Notes: generated by a model not told the origin, from the sequence alone. A DNA stretch of 64,000 bases from Oxalobacter sp. (GCA_017524145.1 JAFWUI010000043.1:1-64000), one strand, 5' to 3'. Shown: positions 9,740 through 20,971, counted from the stretch's first letter. Numbers and translations: made by a program.

Positions 9740-10117
9740 CTATTTTTTCGCTTCTTGAGTAATCTTGTCGGAAGCAGCATTTTTCTTGACCGATGCAACA
9801 CCGTTCAAGCAGCTCTTCAGCGCTTTGTAGCCTTCACTGACCGCAATAATCTGACCGTTGGATGCTTTCAGGCGGAAACGGTATTCGCCTGCCTTGTCGG
9901 TATAGACCTCAAATTTAGGATGCTTTTCAGTTGCATAGCCTTCGACGGTCTGGTTTTCGATTGCGGCATTCGGTGCATTTTTCTGTACACTTGCAATCCC
10001 ATTCTTCAGGCCGCTGGCACTCTTGTAAACCTGGGAACTGGCGATGACTTCGCCATTGCCTGCAACCAGATTGAATTTAGAGCCGGTTTTGGCTTCCTTG
10101 ATGACGTATTTACCCAT
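9740..10117 (-). CDS. yegP: YegP-like protein with two DUF1508 repeats
   Basis: The 125-residue protein carries two copies of the YegP/DUF1508 domain. Each has a strand pair (SKFNLVAGNGEVIASSQVY, about 12-30; YRFRLKASNGQIIAVSEGY, about 79-97), then a helix, GLKNGIASVQKNA or CLNGVASVKKNA. The fold is known from E. coli YegP but its biochemical role is not established. AAGGAGG seven bases before the ATG is a strong ribosome binding site, consistent with good expression. A hairpin follows the gene, so it is probably monocistronic. Confidence 0.88.
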   Translation of the reverse strand: MGKYVIKEAKTGSKFNLVAGNGEVIASSQVYKSASGLKNGIASVQKNAPNAAIENQTVEGYATEKHPKFEVYTDKAGEYRFRLKASNGQIIAVSEGYKALKSCLNGVASVKKNAASDKITQEAKK

Positions 10118-10273
10118 CTAACTGCCTCCTTGAGGAAAAAAGGGAACATTCTATTGGTTAGAAACCCTATGGAAAACCAATTGTAAAAATATTGGTATCC
10201 CATATCCATTCTATACCAAATCAGCAGGATTCCCATAGTGTTATCAGGAACTTATCATCAGCATCCTGCCTGT

Positions 10274-13033
10274 TCAATGTGCTTCATCCCAGTTTCTGCC
10301 ATAACCGACTTCTGCAATCAGCGGTACGTCAAGGGTTGCTGCCTGTGCCATGAGTTCAGGCAACCGTTTCCGGATTAGCGGCAGTTCATTTTCAGGGACT
10401 TCAAGAACCAGTTCATCATGAACCTGCATAATCAGTTTGGATTGGAGGCGTTCTGTAGCGAGCCAGTTGTCCACAGCAATCATCGCCAGTTTGATGATAT
10501 CAGCGGCGGTGCCCTGCATCGGGGCATTGATGGCAGCCCGTTCAGCGGCCTGCCGGCGGGCGCCACTTGATTGGATTTCAGGCAGCCAGAGCCGTCTGCC
10601 GAATACCGTTTCAACATACCCTTGTCCGGCTGCCTGCTTCCGGGTGTTTTCCATATAGGCGGCAACACCGGGATAACGTTGGAAATAACGGTCAATATAG
10701 TCTTTGGCATCTGCCCGGCTGATGTTGAGGCTGGCAGCAACACCAAAGGCACTCATTCCATAAATCAGTCCGAAGTTGATGGTCTTGGCATAACGGCGCT
10801 GGTCAGAAGAAACTTCTAGCGGCGTGAGGTTGAAAATCTCAGCGGCTGTCGCGCGGTGGATGTCTTCCCCTTGATGGAAGGCTTCAAGCAGACGTTTATC
10901 CCCCGACAGGTGTGCCATGATACGCAGTTCAATCTGGGAATAGTCAGCTGAAACGATGAAATGCCCTTCGGGAGCAATGAAGGCTTCACGGATATGGCGG
11001 CCTTCTTCTGTCCTGATGGGAATGTTCTGCAGGTTCGGGTCATTGGAGGCCAACCGTCCTGTTACGGCAACAGCTTGGGCATAATTGGTATGCACGCGTC
11101 CGGTAGTGGGATTGACCATTTTCGGCAGTTTGTCGGTATAGGTTGACTTGAGTTTTGCCATACCACGGTAATCCAGGATGATTTTGGGCAACGGGTAGTC
11201 CTGGGCCAGTTTTTCCAGGACTTCTTCATTGGTGGAAGGGGTACCTGAAGGGGTTTTCTTGATGACAGGCAGTTCCTGCTCATCAAACAGGATGGTGCCA
11301 AGCTGTTTCGGTGAATTCAGGTTGAAGGCCTTGCCTGCGAGTGTATAAGCCTGTTGGGTCAATTCATCCATCGCCTGTCCCAAGGCGATGGATTGATGCA
11401 GCAGCCGGTTGCTGTCAATCAGCACGCCATTGCGTTCCATTTTCTGGAGGACAGGCAATACCGGTATTTCAATCTGACGATAGACATTGCAGAGCTTTTC
11501 ATGCTGGCTGAGCACCTGCCACATTTTTTGATGGAGCTGCAGAGTGACATCGGCGTCTTCTGCAGCATAACGGGAAGCGGTTTCGATATCGACTTCCTCA
11601 AAGCCCAGCTGTGAGGCTCCTTTCCCGCAGATATCTTCATAGCTGATGGGCTTATGGTCCAGCAGGCGTTCTGACAAGGTATCCATATCATGGCGGCGGT
11701 GGGATTCCAGTATGTAGGATTCCAGCATCGTGTCATGCATAATGCCCTGGAGCTGGATACCATGGTTGGCAAGGATATGACAGTCATATTTGATGTTCTG
11801 CCCAACTTTTGGATGGTCAGGGCTCTCCAGCCAAGGTTTCAGTTTTTCAAGCACCAGGTCAAGGGGGAGTTGTTCCGCACCCAGTGTCTGATGCCCAACA
11901 GGGATATAAGCCGCTTCACCTGCCTTGACAGACAGGGAAATGCCCACGAGCTGTGCAGACATCGCATCCAATGAAGTGGTTTCCGTATCGATGGCTGTCA
12001 ATTCGGCGTGGTTGACTTTTTCCAGCCATTGCTCAAGCTGTGCCGTTGTCTGGACTGTTTCATAGCGGGCAGAGTTGTCGAAAAGCTGCCCTTCCCTGTT
12101 GAGCAGGCTGTCTGCCGGTATTGGAGGAGAGGGGATGGTTTTCTGCTTGACAGGGATATCCAATGTTTCAGCCTCTCCTGTCAGCTCTTTGAGCATATTC
12201 CTGAAGCCGAGATGGGCAAAAGCCTTTTTCAGCCCTTCAATATCCTTGCCTTTCTTCCTCAGGCTTGTCTCGATGGTATTGACATAGGCATTCAGGTCAC
12301 TGTTGGTGCGGATGGTCACCAACGTGCGGGCTTGGGGCAACCAGTCAAGGGCTTCCCGGAGATGGTTGCCGACAGCCCCTTTGATATTCCCGGCATTCTG
12401 GATGATGTTGTCCAGTGAATCATATTGGGCCAACCATTTGACAGCTGTCTTGGGACCGACTTTGCTGACACCGGGAATATTGTCCGAATTGTCACCAATT
12501 AATGACAGGTAATCAATGATCCGTTCTGGTGGAACACCGAATTTCCGGATAACTCCCTCACGGTCCAAAGTTTCATTTTTCATGGTATCAACCAAGGTGA
12601 TATGGTCATCGACCAGCTGTGCCATATCCTTGTCACCGGTTGAGATGATGACCTTGAAACCCTGTTCCCGTGCATGCATGGCAAGGGTACCGATGACATC
12701 ATCAGCCTCAATCCCTTCCACCGAAAGCAGTGGCCAGCCATGCAGACGGACCAATTCATGGATTGGGGCAATCTGACAGGTCAGGTCATCAGGCATTGGG
12801 GGTCTGTTCGCCTTGTATTCGGTATACAGGTCATGTCGGAAGGTTTTTCCCTTTGCATCGAATACACAGGCGGCATAGGCTGTGGGATAATCTTTCTCAA
12901 GGCGGTGAAGCATTTTCATGAAGCCGTAGACCGTTCCTGTCGGCTCACCGGCCGCATTGCGCAGGTCAGGCAACGCATGGTAAGCCCGGTACAGGTAATT
13001 GGATCCATCAACCAATAACAGACAATTGCTCAT
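10274..13033 (-). CDS. polA: DNA polymerase I
   Basis: The 919-residue repair and Okazaki-fragment polymerase appears complete. The N-terminal 5'-nuclease (about 1-290) shows LLVDGSNYLYRAYHALP and the helix-hairpin-helix NIPGVSKVGPKTAVKWL. The 3'-5' exonuclease domain retains its acidic residues (AIDTETTSLDAM; NIKYDCHIL; YAAEDADVTL), so proofreading should be intact. The polymerase domain has motif A SADYSQIELRIMAHLSGD, motif B RRYAKTINFGLIYGMS and motif C MQVHDELVLEVPE. Its ATG lies 7 bp from the ATG of the divergent LOG gene, so its promoter must lie inside that gene. Confidence 0.97.
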   Translation of the reverse strand: MSNCLLLVDGSNYLYRAYHALPDLRNAAGEPTGTVYGFMKMLHRLEKDYPTAYAACVFDAKGKTFRHDLYTEYKANRPPMPDDLTCQIAPIHELVRLHGWPLLSVEGIEADDVIGTLAMHAREQGFKVIISTGDKDMAQLVDDHITLVDTMKNETLDREGVIRKFGVPPERIIDYLSLIGDNSDNIPGVSKVGPKTAVKWLAQYDSLDNIIQNAGNIKGAVGNHLREALDWLPQARTLVTIRTNSDLNAYVNTIETSLRKKGKDIEGLKKAFAHLGFRNMLKELTGEAETLDIPVKQKTIPSPPIPADSLLNREGQLFDNSARYETVQTTAQLEQWLEKVNHAELTAIDTETTSLDAMSAQLVGISLSVKAGEAAYIPVGHQTLGAEQLPLDLVLEKLKPWLESPDHPKVGQNIKYDCHILANHGIQLQGIMHDTMLESYILESHRRHDMDTLSERLLDHKPISYEDICGKGASQLGFEEVDIETASRYAAEDADVTLQLHQKMWQVLSQHEKLCNVYRQIEIPVLPVLQKMERNGVLIDSNRLLHQSIALGQAMDELTQQAYTLAGKAFNLNSPKQLGTILFDEQELPVIKKTPSGTPSTNEEVLEKLAQDYPLPKIILDYRGMAKLKSTYTDKLPKMVNPTTGRVHTNYAQAVAVTGRLASNDPNLQNIPIRTEEGRHIREAFIAPEGHFIVSADYSQIELRIMAHLSGDKRLLEAFHQGEDIHRATAAEIFNLTPLEVSSDQRRYAKTINFGLIYGMSAFGVAASLNISRADAKDYIDRYFQRYPGVAAYMENTRKQAAGQGYVETVFGRRLWLPEIQSSGARRQAAERAAINAPMQGTAADIIKLAMIAVDNWLATERLQSKLIMQVHDELVLEVPENELPLIRKRLPELMAQAATLDVPLIAEVGYGRNWDEAH

Positions 13034-13040
13034 AACTTAA

Positions 13041-13778
13041 ATGGAAGAAAACAAAAAAAAGGTGCAGTTGCTGCACAATGTCAAAGATGTGAGATATGCA
13101 ACAGTCCTTAAGGCACGGGAATCCTGGAGCATGTTTTCCATTATGTCAGAATTTGTCGAGAGCACGGAAAAACTTTCTGAAATCCAGGCATCGGTCACGA
13201 TTTTTGGTTCTGCACGGTTCAAGCCTGGCAATCCATACTATGAACAATGCGTCCAATTGGCGCGCAAGCTGTCAGACATTGGTTTTGCTGTTTTTTCTGG
13301 GGGGGGGCCCGGTATTATGCAGGCGGCCAACAAGGGGGCTTTTGAAGGGCTTTCCCCGTCTGTCGGATTGAATATTGAACTGCCCCATGAACAGGTTGCC
13401 AATCCTTGGCAGAATGTATCGATGAATTTCCGGCATTTCTTTTCCCGGAAGATTGCACTCATGAAATATGCGTCTGCCTTTGTGATATTCCCGGGTGGCT
13501 TTGGCACATTGGATGAGTTGTGTGAGGTGACGACATTGATGCAGACTGCCAAGATCCGCAAGAGGCCGCTGATCCTGTTTGGTTCCAAGTTCTGGAAAGG
13601 GTTTATTGATTGGGGACGGGAGGTATTGTTGCAGGAAGGGACGATTTCTGCGGCAGATATCGACCTGATGACGGTGACGGATGATATTGATGTTACTGTC
13701 GACCAAATTGTTTCTTTCTACGGAGACCGGGTAAAAGACCTGAGTTTTGAAGAACGGCTCAAGCTGATGTATCTGTAA
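13041..13778 (+). CDS. LOG-family Rossmann-fold protein (TIGR00730 type)
   Basis: The 245-residue protein has the nucleotide-binding fold often misnamed lysine decarboxylase. Landmarks are SVGLNIELPHEQ, the glycine-rich FSGGGPGIMQAANKGAFEG near residue 87-105 and the PGGFGTLDELCEV signature near residue 151. LOG proteins hydrolyse nucleotide monophosphates, some activating cytokinins; related PpnN-type enzymes cleave purine and pyrimidine nucleotides. The substrate here is unknown. The start at 13041 is kept because the N-terminal ARESWSMFSIMSEFVE segment is conserved in the family. The GGGPG codons include an uninterrupted run of nine G. Confidence 0.88.
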   Translation: MEENKKKVQLLHNVKDVRYATVLKARESWSMFSIMSEFVESTEKLSEIQASVTIFGSARFKPGNPYYEQCVQLARKLSDIGFAVFSGGGPGIMQAANKGAFEGLSPSVGLNIELPHEQVANPWQNVSMNFRHFFSRKIALMKYASAFVIFPGGFGTLDELCEVTTLMQTAKIRKRPLILFGSKFWKGFIDWGREVLLQEGTISAADIDLMTVTDDIDVTVDQIVSFYGDRVKDLSFEERLKLMYL

Positions 13779-13835
13779 GGCTTGTTTGTTAAAATAAAAA
13801 GAGTTTATCTGACCTATCTAATTGGGGTATTCATC

Positions 13836-14231
13836 ATGCCATATCGGTTTCAGCTGAAATATGCGTTGTTGCTGGCGGTTTTTGCCGCCATGCCGATGGC
13901 ATATGCACAGGAACAGCAGTCTGGATCCGGGATAGAAATCCTGGATGAGACCGATGAGCCTGCCATCACCATCCGAAGACCGGATATAAACGCTGAGATT
14001 GTGGAACGGCGTAACGGTGGTATGGTTGATGAAATCAAGGTGACCAGCGGTCCTAGTACCTATTACCTGTATCCGAACGGCAAGAATGGTGTGCCGGATT
14101 CCTTTGAAAGCGGTTTAGTCAGACCCGCATTATGGAAAGTCGGTGAATTCGATGTCACCGAACGTAAAAAGAAGATTGGTGATGAAAGTGACCCGATGAG
14201 TTCGGATGTCCCTCCACCATCTGGAGAATAA
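13836..14231 (+). CDS. DUF2782-family periplasmic protein
   Basis: The 131-residue protein has a signal peptide: MPYRFQLKYALLLAVFAAMPMAYA, cleaved before QEQ. A small conserved domain, ITIRRPDINAEIVERRNGGMVDEIKVTSG...YYLYPN, is seen in betaproteobacterial DUF2782 proteins. I choose the ATG at 13836 because TTGGGGT precedes it at a good distance and because it begins directly with the signal peptide. Its usual neighbour is thrB, as here. No function is known. Confidence 0.8.
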   Translation: MPYRFQLKYALLLAVFAAMPMAYAQEQQSGSGIEILDETDEPAITIRRPDINAEIVERRNGGMVDEIKVTSGPSTYYLYPNGKNGVPDSFESGLVRPALWKVGEFDVTERKKKIGDESDPMSSDVPPPSGE

Positions 14232-14261
14232 TGGCAGGTCTGCAGGCAGTCTATTGATACT

Positions 14262-15221
14262 ATGGCAGTTTTTACACCAGTCACCCTTGATGACCTGAAC
14301 CCCCTGCTTGCCAGGTTCCCTTTGGCACCTGCTACTGCAATACGGGGTATCGGTTCAGGGATTGAGAACAGCAATTTTTTCATCACCATCCAGAACGATG
14401 AATATGTCCTGACCCTGTTTGAGAAGCTTACGCATGAAGAACTGCCTTTTTACCTGAACCTGATGCGGCATCTGGCGGAAAAAGGCGTGAAGGTGCCAGC
14501 ACCCATTGCAGACAAGAAGGGCAATATCCTGCATACCCTCTGCGGTAAACCAGCCTGTATTGTGACAAAACTGGCGGGGGATTGGTTGCCTGACCCCAAG
14601 CCCATCCATTGTGCAGAAGTCGGTGCCATGATGGCGGAAATGCACAAGGCAGCACAGGATTACCCGGAATCCCAGCCTAATCCGCGTGGTATGGCATGGT
14701 GGATTGAAACCGTACCGAAAGTCCTGCCGTATATTCCAGCAGAGGCAGCGGCATTGCTTCGGGCGGAACTGGCATACCAGCAGACTTTCCAGCAGTCTCA
14801 GGTTTATCAACGGTTGCCAAGAGGTCCTGTGCATGCAGACCTGTTCCGGAACAATGTGATGTTTGATGGAAATGCCCTGTCTGGATTCTTTGATTTTTAT
14901 TTTGCCGGCGTGGATGCTTGGCTGTTCGATGTGGCGGTTGCCGTCAATGACTGGTGCATCGACCTTGAGACAGGGGAACTGGATATGCCCCGTGTCCGGA
15001 CTTATCTGGATGCCTATCATGCTGTGCGCCCATTCACCCAGGATGAGGTGATAGCCTGGCAACCAATCCTGCGGAGTGCTGCACTGCGTTTCTGGCTTTC
15101 ACGCTTGTATGATTTCTATATGCCCCGTGAAGCGGAACTGCTGACACCGCATGACCCGAAGCATTTTGAACGGATCCTGAAACGGCGCATCAATGAACCT
15201 TCTCCTGCTTTGATTGTATGA
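14262..15221 (+). CDS. thrB: Homoserine kinase, type II (APH-like fold)
   Basis: It phosphorylates homoserine on the way to threonine. The 319-residue protein belongs to the aminoglycoside-phosphotransferase-like ThrB group of betaproteobacteria, not the GHMP kinases. Features are [12 protein letters not shown] near residue 30 (nucleotide loop), [10 protein letters not shown] and the catalytic loop [14 protein letters not shown] near residue 188 with its Asp and Asn. [24 protein letters not shown] carries the metal-binding Asp. The stop overlaps the start of the next membrane-protein gene by 4 bp. Confidence 0.95.
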   Translation: MAVFTPVTLDDLNPLLARFPLAPATAIRGIGSGIENSNFFITIQNDEYVLTLFEKLTHEELPFYLNLMRHLAEKGVKVPAPIADKKGNILHTLCGKPACIVTKLAGDWLPDPKPIHCAEVGAMMAEMHKAAQDYPESQPNPRGMAWWIETVPKVLPYIPAEAAALLRAELAYQQTFQQSQVYQRLPRGPVHADLFRNNVMFDGNALSGFFDFYFAGVDAWLFDVAVAVNDWCIDLETGELDMPRVRTYLDAYHAVRPFTQDEVIAWQPILRSAALRFWLSRLYDFYMPREAELLTPHDPKHFERILKRRINEPSPALIV

Positions 15222-15985
15222 ACCGCATTGCTGCCAAGACCGGTTGGGAATGGATTCACGCCGGTTTCACTATCTTCAAGAAACGGCCATTCTTCCTGGT
15301 CAACCTGCTGTTCCTTTATATGATGATGATTGTATTGGTCAGCATGGTGCCGATGGTTGGGCAGATGCTTCCAGTTTTCACCATTGCCATCTTCACTTTC
15401 CTGTTCATGAATGCAACTCTCTTGGTAGACCGTGACCAACCGTTGACCTTCGGAAGACTGTTTTCTACATTGGACCGCCTGACGTTTTTCCGGCTGTTTG
15501 CGTTGAGTGGCTGCTATATTGTTTTTGGATTGATTGTTGCGGGCATTTCGACTGTCTTGGATGAAGGCGCATTGTTTGCCCTTGTGATGACCCGGGAAGG
15601 GACTCCGTCTTTGAGCGATGAACAGATGACCCGGGCAGGTTATATGGCGCTTGCCATCATTGTGCTTTATATCCCATTCTTCATGCTGACATGGTTTGCT
15701 GCCCCACTGATTGGCTGGCGGCAGATGGGGGTTCCCAAAGCAATGTTCTACAGCTTCTTCACCGTTGCCCATAATTGGCGTCCATTTATTGTCTATGCGC
15801 TGGGGTTCCTGGTTGTTGGTTTCATCATCCCTTCCCTTGCTGGCGGCATCATTGGACCAATGCTTGGCGGTATCGTTGGCGCGTTTGTCATCTATATCAT
15901 ATCGGTTACCGTCACGACGGTCCTGTACTGTTCCTTTTACCCGACGTATCGTTCTATTTTTGGGATTCCTGTCCTTGATGACTGA
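15218..15985 (+). CDS. BPSS1780-family inner-membrane protein
   Basis: The 255-residue protein has about six membrane segments arranged as in the BPSS1780 family found in Burkholderiales. The cytoplasmic start [20 protein letters not shown] is typical, and glycine-rich helices near the C-terminus ([25 protein letters not shown]) are clear. The start lies inside the end of thrB (ATGA overlap), so the two are co-translated, as is common in the order. No transport or catalytic role is established. Confidence 0.75.
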   Translation: MNRIAAKTGWEWIHAGFTIFKKRPFFLVNLLFLYMMMIVLVSMVPMVGQMLPVFTIAIFTFLFMNATLLVDRDQPLTFGRLFSTLDRLTFFRLFALSGCYIVFGLIVAGISTVLDEGALFALVMTREGTPSLSDEQMTRAGYMALAIIVLYIPFFMLTWFAAPLIGWRQMGVPKAMFYSFFTVAHNWRPFIVYALGFLVVGFIIPSLAGGIIGPMLGGIVGAFVIYIISVTVTTVLYCSFYPTYRSIFGIPVLDD

Positions 15986-16065
15986 TATTTTTCACGCCAA
16001 AACAGTTAGAATCCAAACAATTCCTGTTTTTAAATTTCCTGATGGTTTTCTGAAGAGGTAATCGC

Positions 16066-16950
16066 ATGAAAAATCTCGAACCTACATTGAAAGCGGAAAT
16101 TTTGGCTGAAGCCTTGCCCTATATCCGCAAGTTCCATGGCAAGACCATTGTCATCAAATATGGTGGCAATGCGATGACCGAAGAAAAGCTGAAACACGGT
16201 TTTGCCAAGGATGTCATCCTGCTGAAACTGATTGGCATGAAACCGGTTGTTGTCCATGGGGGGGGACCCCAAATCAACAAGGCATTGGGCAAGGTCGGCA
16301 AGAGTGGCAATTTTGTCCAAGGGATGCGCGTGACCGACGATGAGACCATGGAAGTCGTTGAATGGGTACTTGGTGGTGAAGTCCAGCAGGATATCGTCAT
16401 GCTGATCAACCACTATGGCGGTCAGGCGGTCGGGCTGACCGGCAAGGATGGCGGCCTGATCCGTGCCGAGAAAATGCAGTTGCCAGACCAAGATCGACCG
16501 GGTGAATTCATTGACATCGGTCATGTCGGTAAAATCAAATCCATCAACCCGCAGGTCATTACTGCCCTCCAGCAAGGAGGCAATTTCATTCCAGTGATTT
16601 CTCCAATCGGATTCAGTGATGATGGCGAGGCATACAACATCAATGCCGATCTGGTGGCAGGCAAGATTGCTGAAATCCTAGGGGCTGAAAAACTGATTAT
16701 GATGACCAATACATCTGGGGTATTGGATAAGGAAAACCATCTGTTGACCGACCTGACTGCCCAGGAAATCGACAGCCTGTTCGCTGATGGCACCATTTCA
16801 GGCGGCATGTTGCCGAAAATCGGTTCTGCCTTGGATGCTGCGAAATCAGGTGTCAATTCTGTCCATATCATTGACGGGCGGATTGAACATTCGTTGTTGC
16901 TTGAAGTGCTGACTGACCAGCCATTTGGAACGATGATCCGTTCACATTGA
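16066..16950 (+). CDS. argB: Acetylglutamate kinase
   Basis: It phosphorylates N-acetylglutamate in the second step of arginine biosynthesis. The 294-residue amino-acid-kinase fold shows [11 protein letters not shown] at about 26-36 with the phosphate-binding lysine, [17 protein letters not shown] at about 63-79, [11 protein letters not shown], and [16 protein letters not shown] in the nucleotide half. GAAGAGGTAATCGC before the ATG is a good ribosome binding site. A strong hairpin with a T run follows, so the gene ends its own transcript. Confidence 0.97.
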   Translation: MKNLEPTLKAEILAEALPYIRKFHGKTIVIKYGGNAMTEEKLKHGFAKDVILLKLIGMKPVVVHGGGPQINKALGKVGKSGNFVQGMRVTDDETMEVVEWVLGGEVQQDIVMLINHYGGQAVGLTGKDGGLIRAEKMQLPDQDRPGEFIDIGHVGKIKSINPQVITALQQGGNFIPVISPIGFSDDGEAYNINADLVAGKIAEILGAEKLIMMTNTSGVLDKENHLLTDLTAQEIDSLFADGTISGGMLPKIGSALDAAKSGVNSVHIIDGRIEHSLLLEVLTDQPFGTMIRSH

Positions 16951-16982
16951 TCTGATGATGGGGAACACGATAAGACATCTGG

Positions 16983-17010
16983 AAAGGCGGTTGAGACCGC
17001 CTTTTCTTTT
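16983..17010 (+). terminator. Rho-independent terminator of argB
   Basis: Stem AAAGGCGGT pairs with ACCGCCTTT around a short TGAG-type loop and is followed by TTTTCTTTT. It lies between argB and the next gene and reads correctly for the plus strand. Confidence 0.85.
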
Positions 17011-17027
17011 AAAAAGGAAGGTAAATC

Positions 17028-17822
17028 ATGCAAGTTTTCAAGAAAGGCTTGGTCACTGCATTATTGGCTATGGCAATGGTGCCTACCTTTGCCGGCAATC
17101 ATCATATTGCCTTGAACAATATCCTGATGGGTGGGTATTTTGACGGGAAATGGTTGCCGACCGCTTCATTGCAGGGACCAACCTGGCTTTGGGGCGGTGA
17201 GGATGCGACCGTTTTTTATCCGGATGGTAAGCGTGTGGAAGGTGTTGCCTGTGCCATTGACCGTGACCATCCTGATGAAGAAGGATTGGCAGTATCGGAT
17301 GATGAACCCGATGCTCCGGTATTCAGTGTCCAGTTGCCGTCATACCGTTCTGTTTCCTATCCTTCCCATACCTTGGTGGTTACCTGGACTGAAGGAAACC
17401 TGATGCCAAGGGCTGTACAGAGCCTGCCACCGGATAATGTGCAGTATAAGGCGTTGGTGGCAGATTTCTTGGCCGGCAGGGGACTTCCGTATAAACAGGT
17501 AGTTTTGACAAAACTGCTGAAGGTGGATCTGGATGGGAATGACGCTGATGAAGTCATCATAACCGGTCATGCAGCAGGTGGGAAAGTGCCTTTTGCGATG
17601 CTTAGGCAGATCCAGCAGGGCAATGTGGCAACTACGATGCTGGCCGAACCGTCAGATGGGAAAGTCACCGACCTTTTCACTGCAGACCTGAATGGGGATG
17701 GCAGGATGGAAATTGCACTCGCTACCCAGTCAAAGACCCAGATTCATCAAATGGTCTATACCGTGAACCAAGGCAATACAGACAGGGTCATCCGCAACAG
17801 CTGGCCGCTGCATAGGCAGTAA
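17028..17822 (+). CDS. Exported protein of unknown function with VCBS/FG-GAP-like acidic loops
   Basis: The 264-residue protein has a clear signal peptide (MQVFKKGLVTALLAMAMVPTFAG). I do not recognise the family. Two late segments, KVDLDGNDADEVIITG near residue 165 and TADLNGDGRMEIALAT near residue 223, look like the DxDGDGxxE/DI calcium-binding loops found in FG-GAP/VCBS repeats. A small extracytoplasmic beta-propeller-like or calcium-binding protein is therefore possible. AAGGAAGG precedes the ATG. It sits between the argB terminator and a convergent lipoprotein gene. Confidence 0.65.
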   Translation: MQVFKKGLVTALLAMAMVPTFAGNHHIALNNILMGGYFDGKWLPTASLQGPTWLWGGEDATVFYPDGKRVEGVACAIDRDHPDEEGLAVSDDEPDAPVFSVQLPSYRSVSYPSHTLVVTWTEGNLMPRAVQSLPPDNVQYKALVADFLAGRGLPYKQVVLTKLLKVDLDGNDADEVIITGHAAGGKVPFAMLRQIQQGNVATTMLAEPSDGKVTDLFTADLNGDGRMEIALATQSKTQIHQMVYTVNQGNTDRVIRNSWPLHRQ

Positions 17823-17830
17823 AGGTATTT

Positions 17831-18904
17831 TTAAGGAAAAACCTTCCCGTGCTTGGCAGCCACTTTGTGGAAGAAATCCACAAAGGATTTGCCACCGTTC
17901 CAGTATTTTGATGGCAGGACATTTTTATCCCCAACTGCATTTGCCTTGAGGAGGCGCCTGTTTTCAAAACTGATTTCCATGGCGAATTTCTGGTCGCCCA
18001 ATTCAGGTTTCTGGAGCGAGTAGCCTGACAATGCAATCAGGTTCTCGCGGTCAATCAGGGATTGCAATGCCTGCACTTCTTCCTTCCTGAAATCTGTCTT
18101 GAAAACAGTTTTCTGGACAGATTCAGCAGATTCATATGACGCATAGACGTATTCTTTGCCTTTCTTGCCGTCAATATGGAAATACTGCATCAGATAGCGT
18201 CCTGCAGGGAATCCTTCTTCAGGATGGTTGTTGACAAAGCTGAGTTCAAAATGACGGATGCTGCTTGCAGGTGGATGGTTGCTTGGTATAGCCTGTCCGG
18301 TCTGCTGGATGAGCTGCTTGAAGAACTGGCTGAAAGCATCACCAGGCAGTCCACCTTCTGGGAGAACCGATATCCCGCCTTCACCCCCGGCAATGATTGA
18401 TTCACCAGAAGCATAGTTGACCCGCAGATCAAAATAATGACCAAGTGCGGAGTTGCGCTTGTAAAAGCCATTCAACTGGGCAACATTATGCTTTTCAATG
18501 ATGGCTTGGAGTTCTTCCAGCGCTTCCTTGCCGACAGTCCCGGAAAACTGCAGGGGTTTCTGAGGTTCGCCAGAAAATCTGATGTCGCTGGAACAACTGA
18601 CATTGAAATCTGCTTTTTCACCATTGTGGGCCAGCTTGAATGCACATCTTCCTTGGAAAGGGTTGTCATCTTCAATTGGGACAAAATCGCCGCCAAGGGA
18701 CTTGAGTATTGCGACACGTCCCATGTCATAGAAGGTATATGAGAATGAGGTGATGTCTTTTGACTGGATGGTCTTTGGAGCGGATTTATTGGAGTAATCT
18801 ATCGTGCTGCCAGGTGGCGGTGGTTCCAGACCGCAGGCAGAGACCATACCGGATGCTGCAACAGCAAGCAGTGTGGAACCAATCAGGGCGGTGGTTTTCT
18901 TCAC
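17831..18904 (-). CDS. Large lipoprotein of unknown function
   Basis: The 357-residue protein opens with a signal peptide ending in a lipobox, MVSAC, at about residues 20-24, followed by a proline-rich linker (GLEPPPPGS). The mature part seems to hold two similar halves, each with an FSYTFYDMG/FELSFVNN-type strand and a helix ending in L..I..(H/R)N. This suggests an internal duplication, but I cannot name the family. Start is GTG, chosen because AAGGAG lies eight bases upstream. It converges with the exported protein at 17028, with 8 bp between stops. Confidence 0.65.
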   Translation of the reverse strand: MKKTTALIGSTLLAVAASGMVSACGLEPPPPGSTIDYSNKSAPKTIQSKDITSFSYTFYDMGRVAILKSLGGDFVPIEDDNPFQGRCAFKLAHNGEKADFNVSCSSDIRFSGEPQKPLQFSGTVGKEALEELQAIIEKHNVAQLNGFYKRNSALGHYFDLRVNYASGESIIAGGEGGISVLPEGGLPGDAFSQFFKQLIQQTGQAIPSNHPPASSIRHFELSFVNNHPEEGFPAGRYLMQYFHIDGKKGKEYVYASYESAESVQKTVFKTDFRKEEVQALQSLIDRENLIALSGYSLQKPELGDQKFAMEISFENRRLLKANAVGDKNVLPSKYWNGGKSFVDFFHKVAAKHGKVFP

Positions 18905-19026
18905 AGTGGCTCTCCTTGATAGCGGTTGATGTCATCCTAAGAATGTTTCTTCTGGACAGATTGTAAAGCATCCGATGCTGCAGATGGTATGGGCAGCCTG
19001 TTGGGGACAATCTGAAATTGGCATGA

Positions 19027-19050
19027 AAAAAGGCAGCCTAAGCTGCCTTT
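19027..19050 (-). terminator. Rho-independent terminator of the atp operon
   Basis: On the minus strand AAAGGCAGC, a TTAG loop and GCTGCC are followed by TTTTTT. It lies about 25 bp behind the atpC stop codon and closes the nine-gene operon. Confidence 0.85.
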
Positions 19051-19074
19051 CCGGAATGAATCCTGGATGGAAAA

Positions 19075-19503
19075 TCAATGTTGACGGTGTTTTTTCAGTT
19101 TCTTGATCAGCGTCAGCTGAGCGATAGCCTGGGCAATTTCTGCCTGTGCCTTTGCATAGTCAACTTGGGATTTCTTGTTGAGCATTGCATCCTCAGCCTG
19201 TTTCCTGGCTTCATTTGCCTTAGCTTCATCAAGGTCTTTCGCACGGATTGCCGTATCAGCCAATACCGTGACGGCATACGGCTGCACTTCAACGATACCG
19301 CCTGCGACAAAGACATATTCCTCATCCTGCTTTCCACTGATCTTGATTCTGACAGCGCCTGGGTTGATGCGGGTAATCAAGGGAGCATGGCGTGGAAGGA
19401 TCCCCAGCTCACCCATTTCACCCGGCAAAGCAACAAACTCGGCCTCTCCGGAGAAAATCAGCTCTTCCGCAGAAACGACGTCAATATGAATGGTATTTGC
19501 CAT
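19075..19503 (-). CDS. atpC: F1Fo ATP synthase epsilon subunit
   Basis: This central-stalk subunit regulates rotation and inhibits ATP hydrolysis. The protein begins [24 protein letters not shown]. The N-terminal beta-sandwich contains [19 protein letters not shown], and the last 45 residues form the helical hairpin. I start at the ATG at 19503 (142 residues), preceded by AAAGGTTTTAAAC. A longer frame to 19566 runs into the atpD-atpC spacer. Last gene of the operon. Confidence 0.96.
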   Translation of the reverse strand: MANTIHIDVVSAEELIFSGEAEFVALPGEMGELGILPRHAPLITRINPGAVRIKISGKQDEEYVFVAGGIVEVQPYAVTVLADTAIRAKDLDEAKANEARKQAEDAMLNKKSQVDYAKAQAEIAQAIAQLTLIKKLKKHRQH

Positions 19504-19579
19504 GTTTAAAACCTTTTTGCTTTCATTGGCAGTCACAGGCTGTATGGGGAAAATCCCACACAGCACTGCATTCCGTCAA

Positions 19580-20971
<1,392 letters not shown>

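Noticed and set aside
14355..15062. 235-codon minus-strand frame opposite thrB
   Set aside because: Antisense to thrB, whose catalytic motifs are clear; the reverse translation shows no domain.
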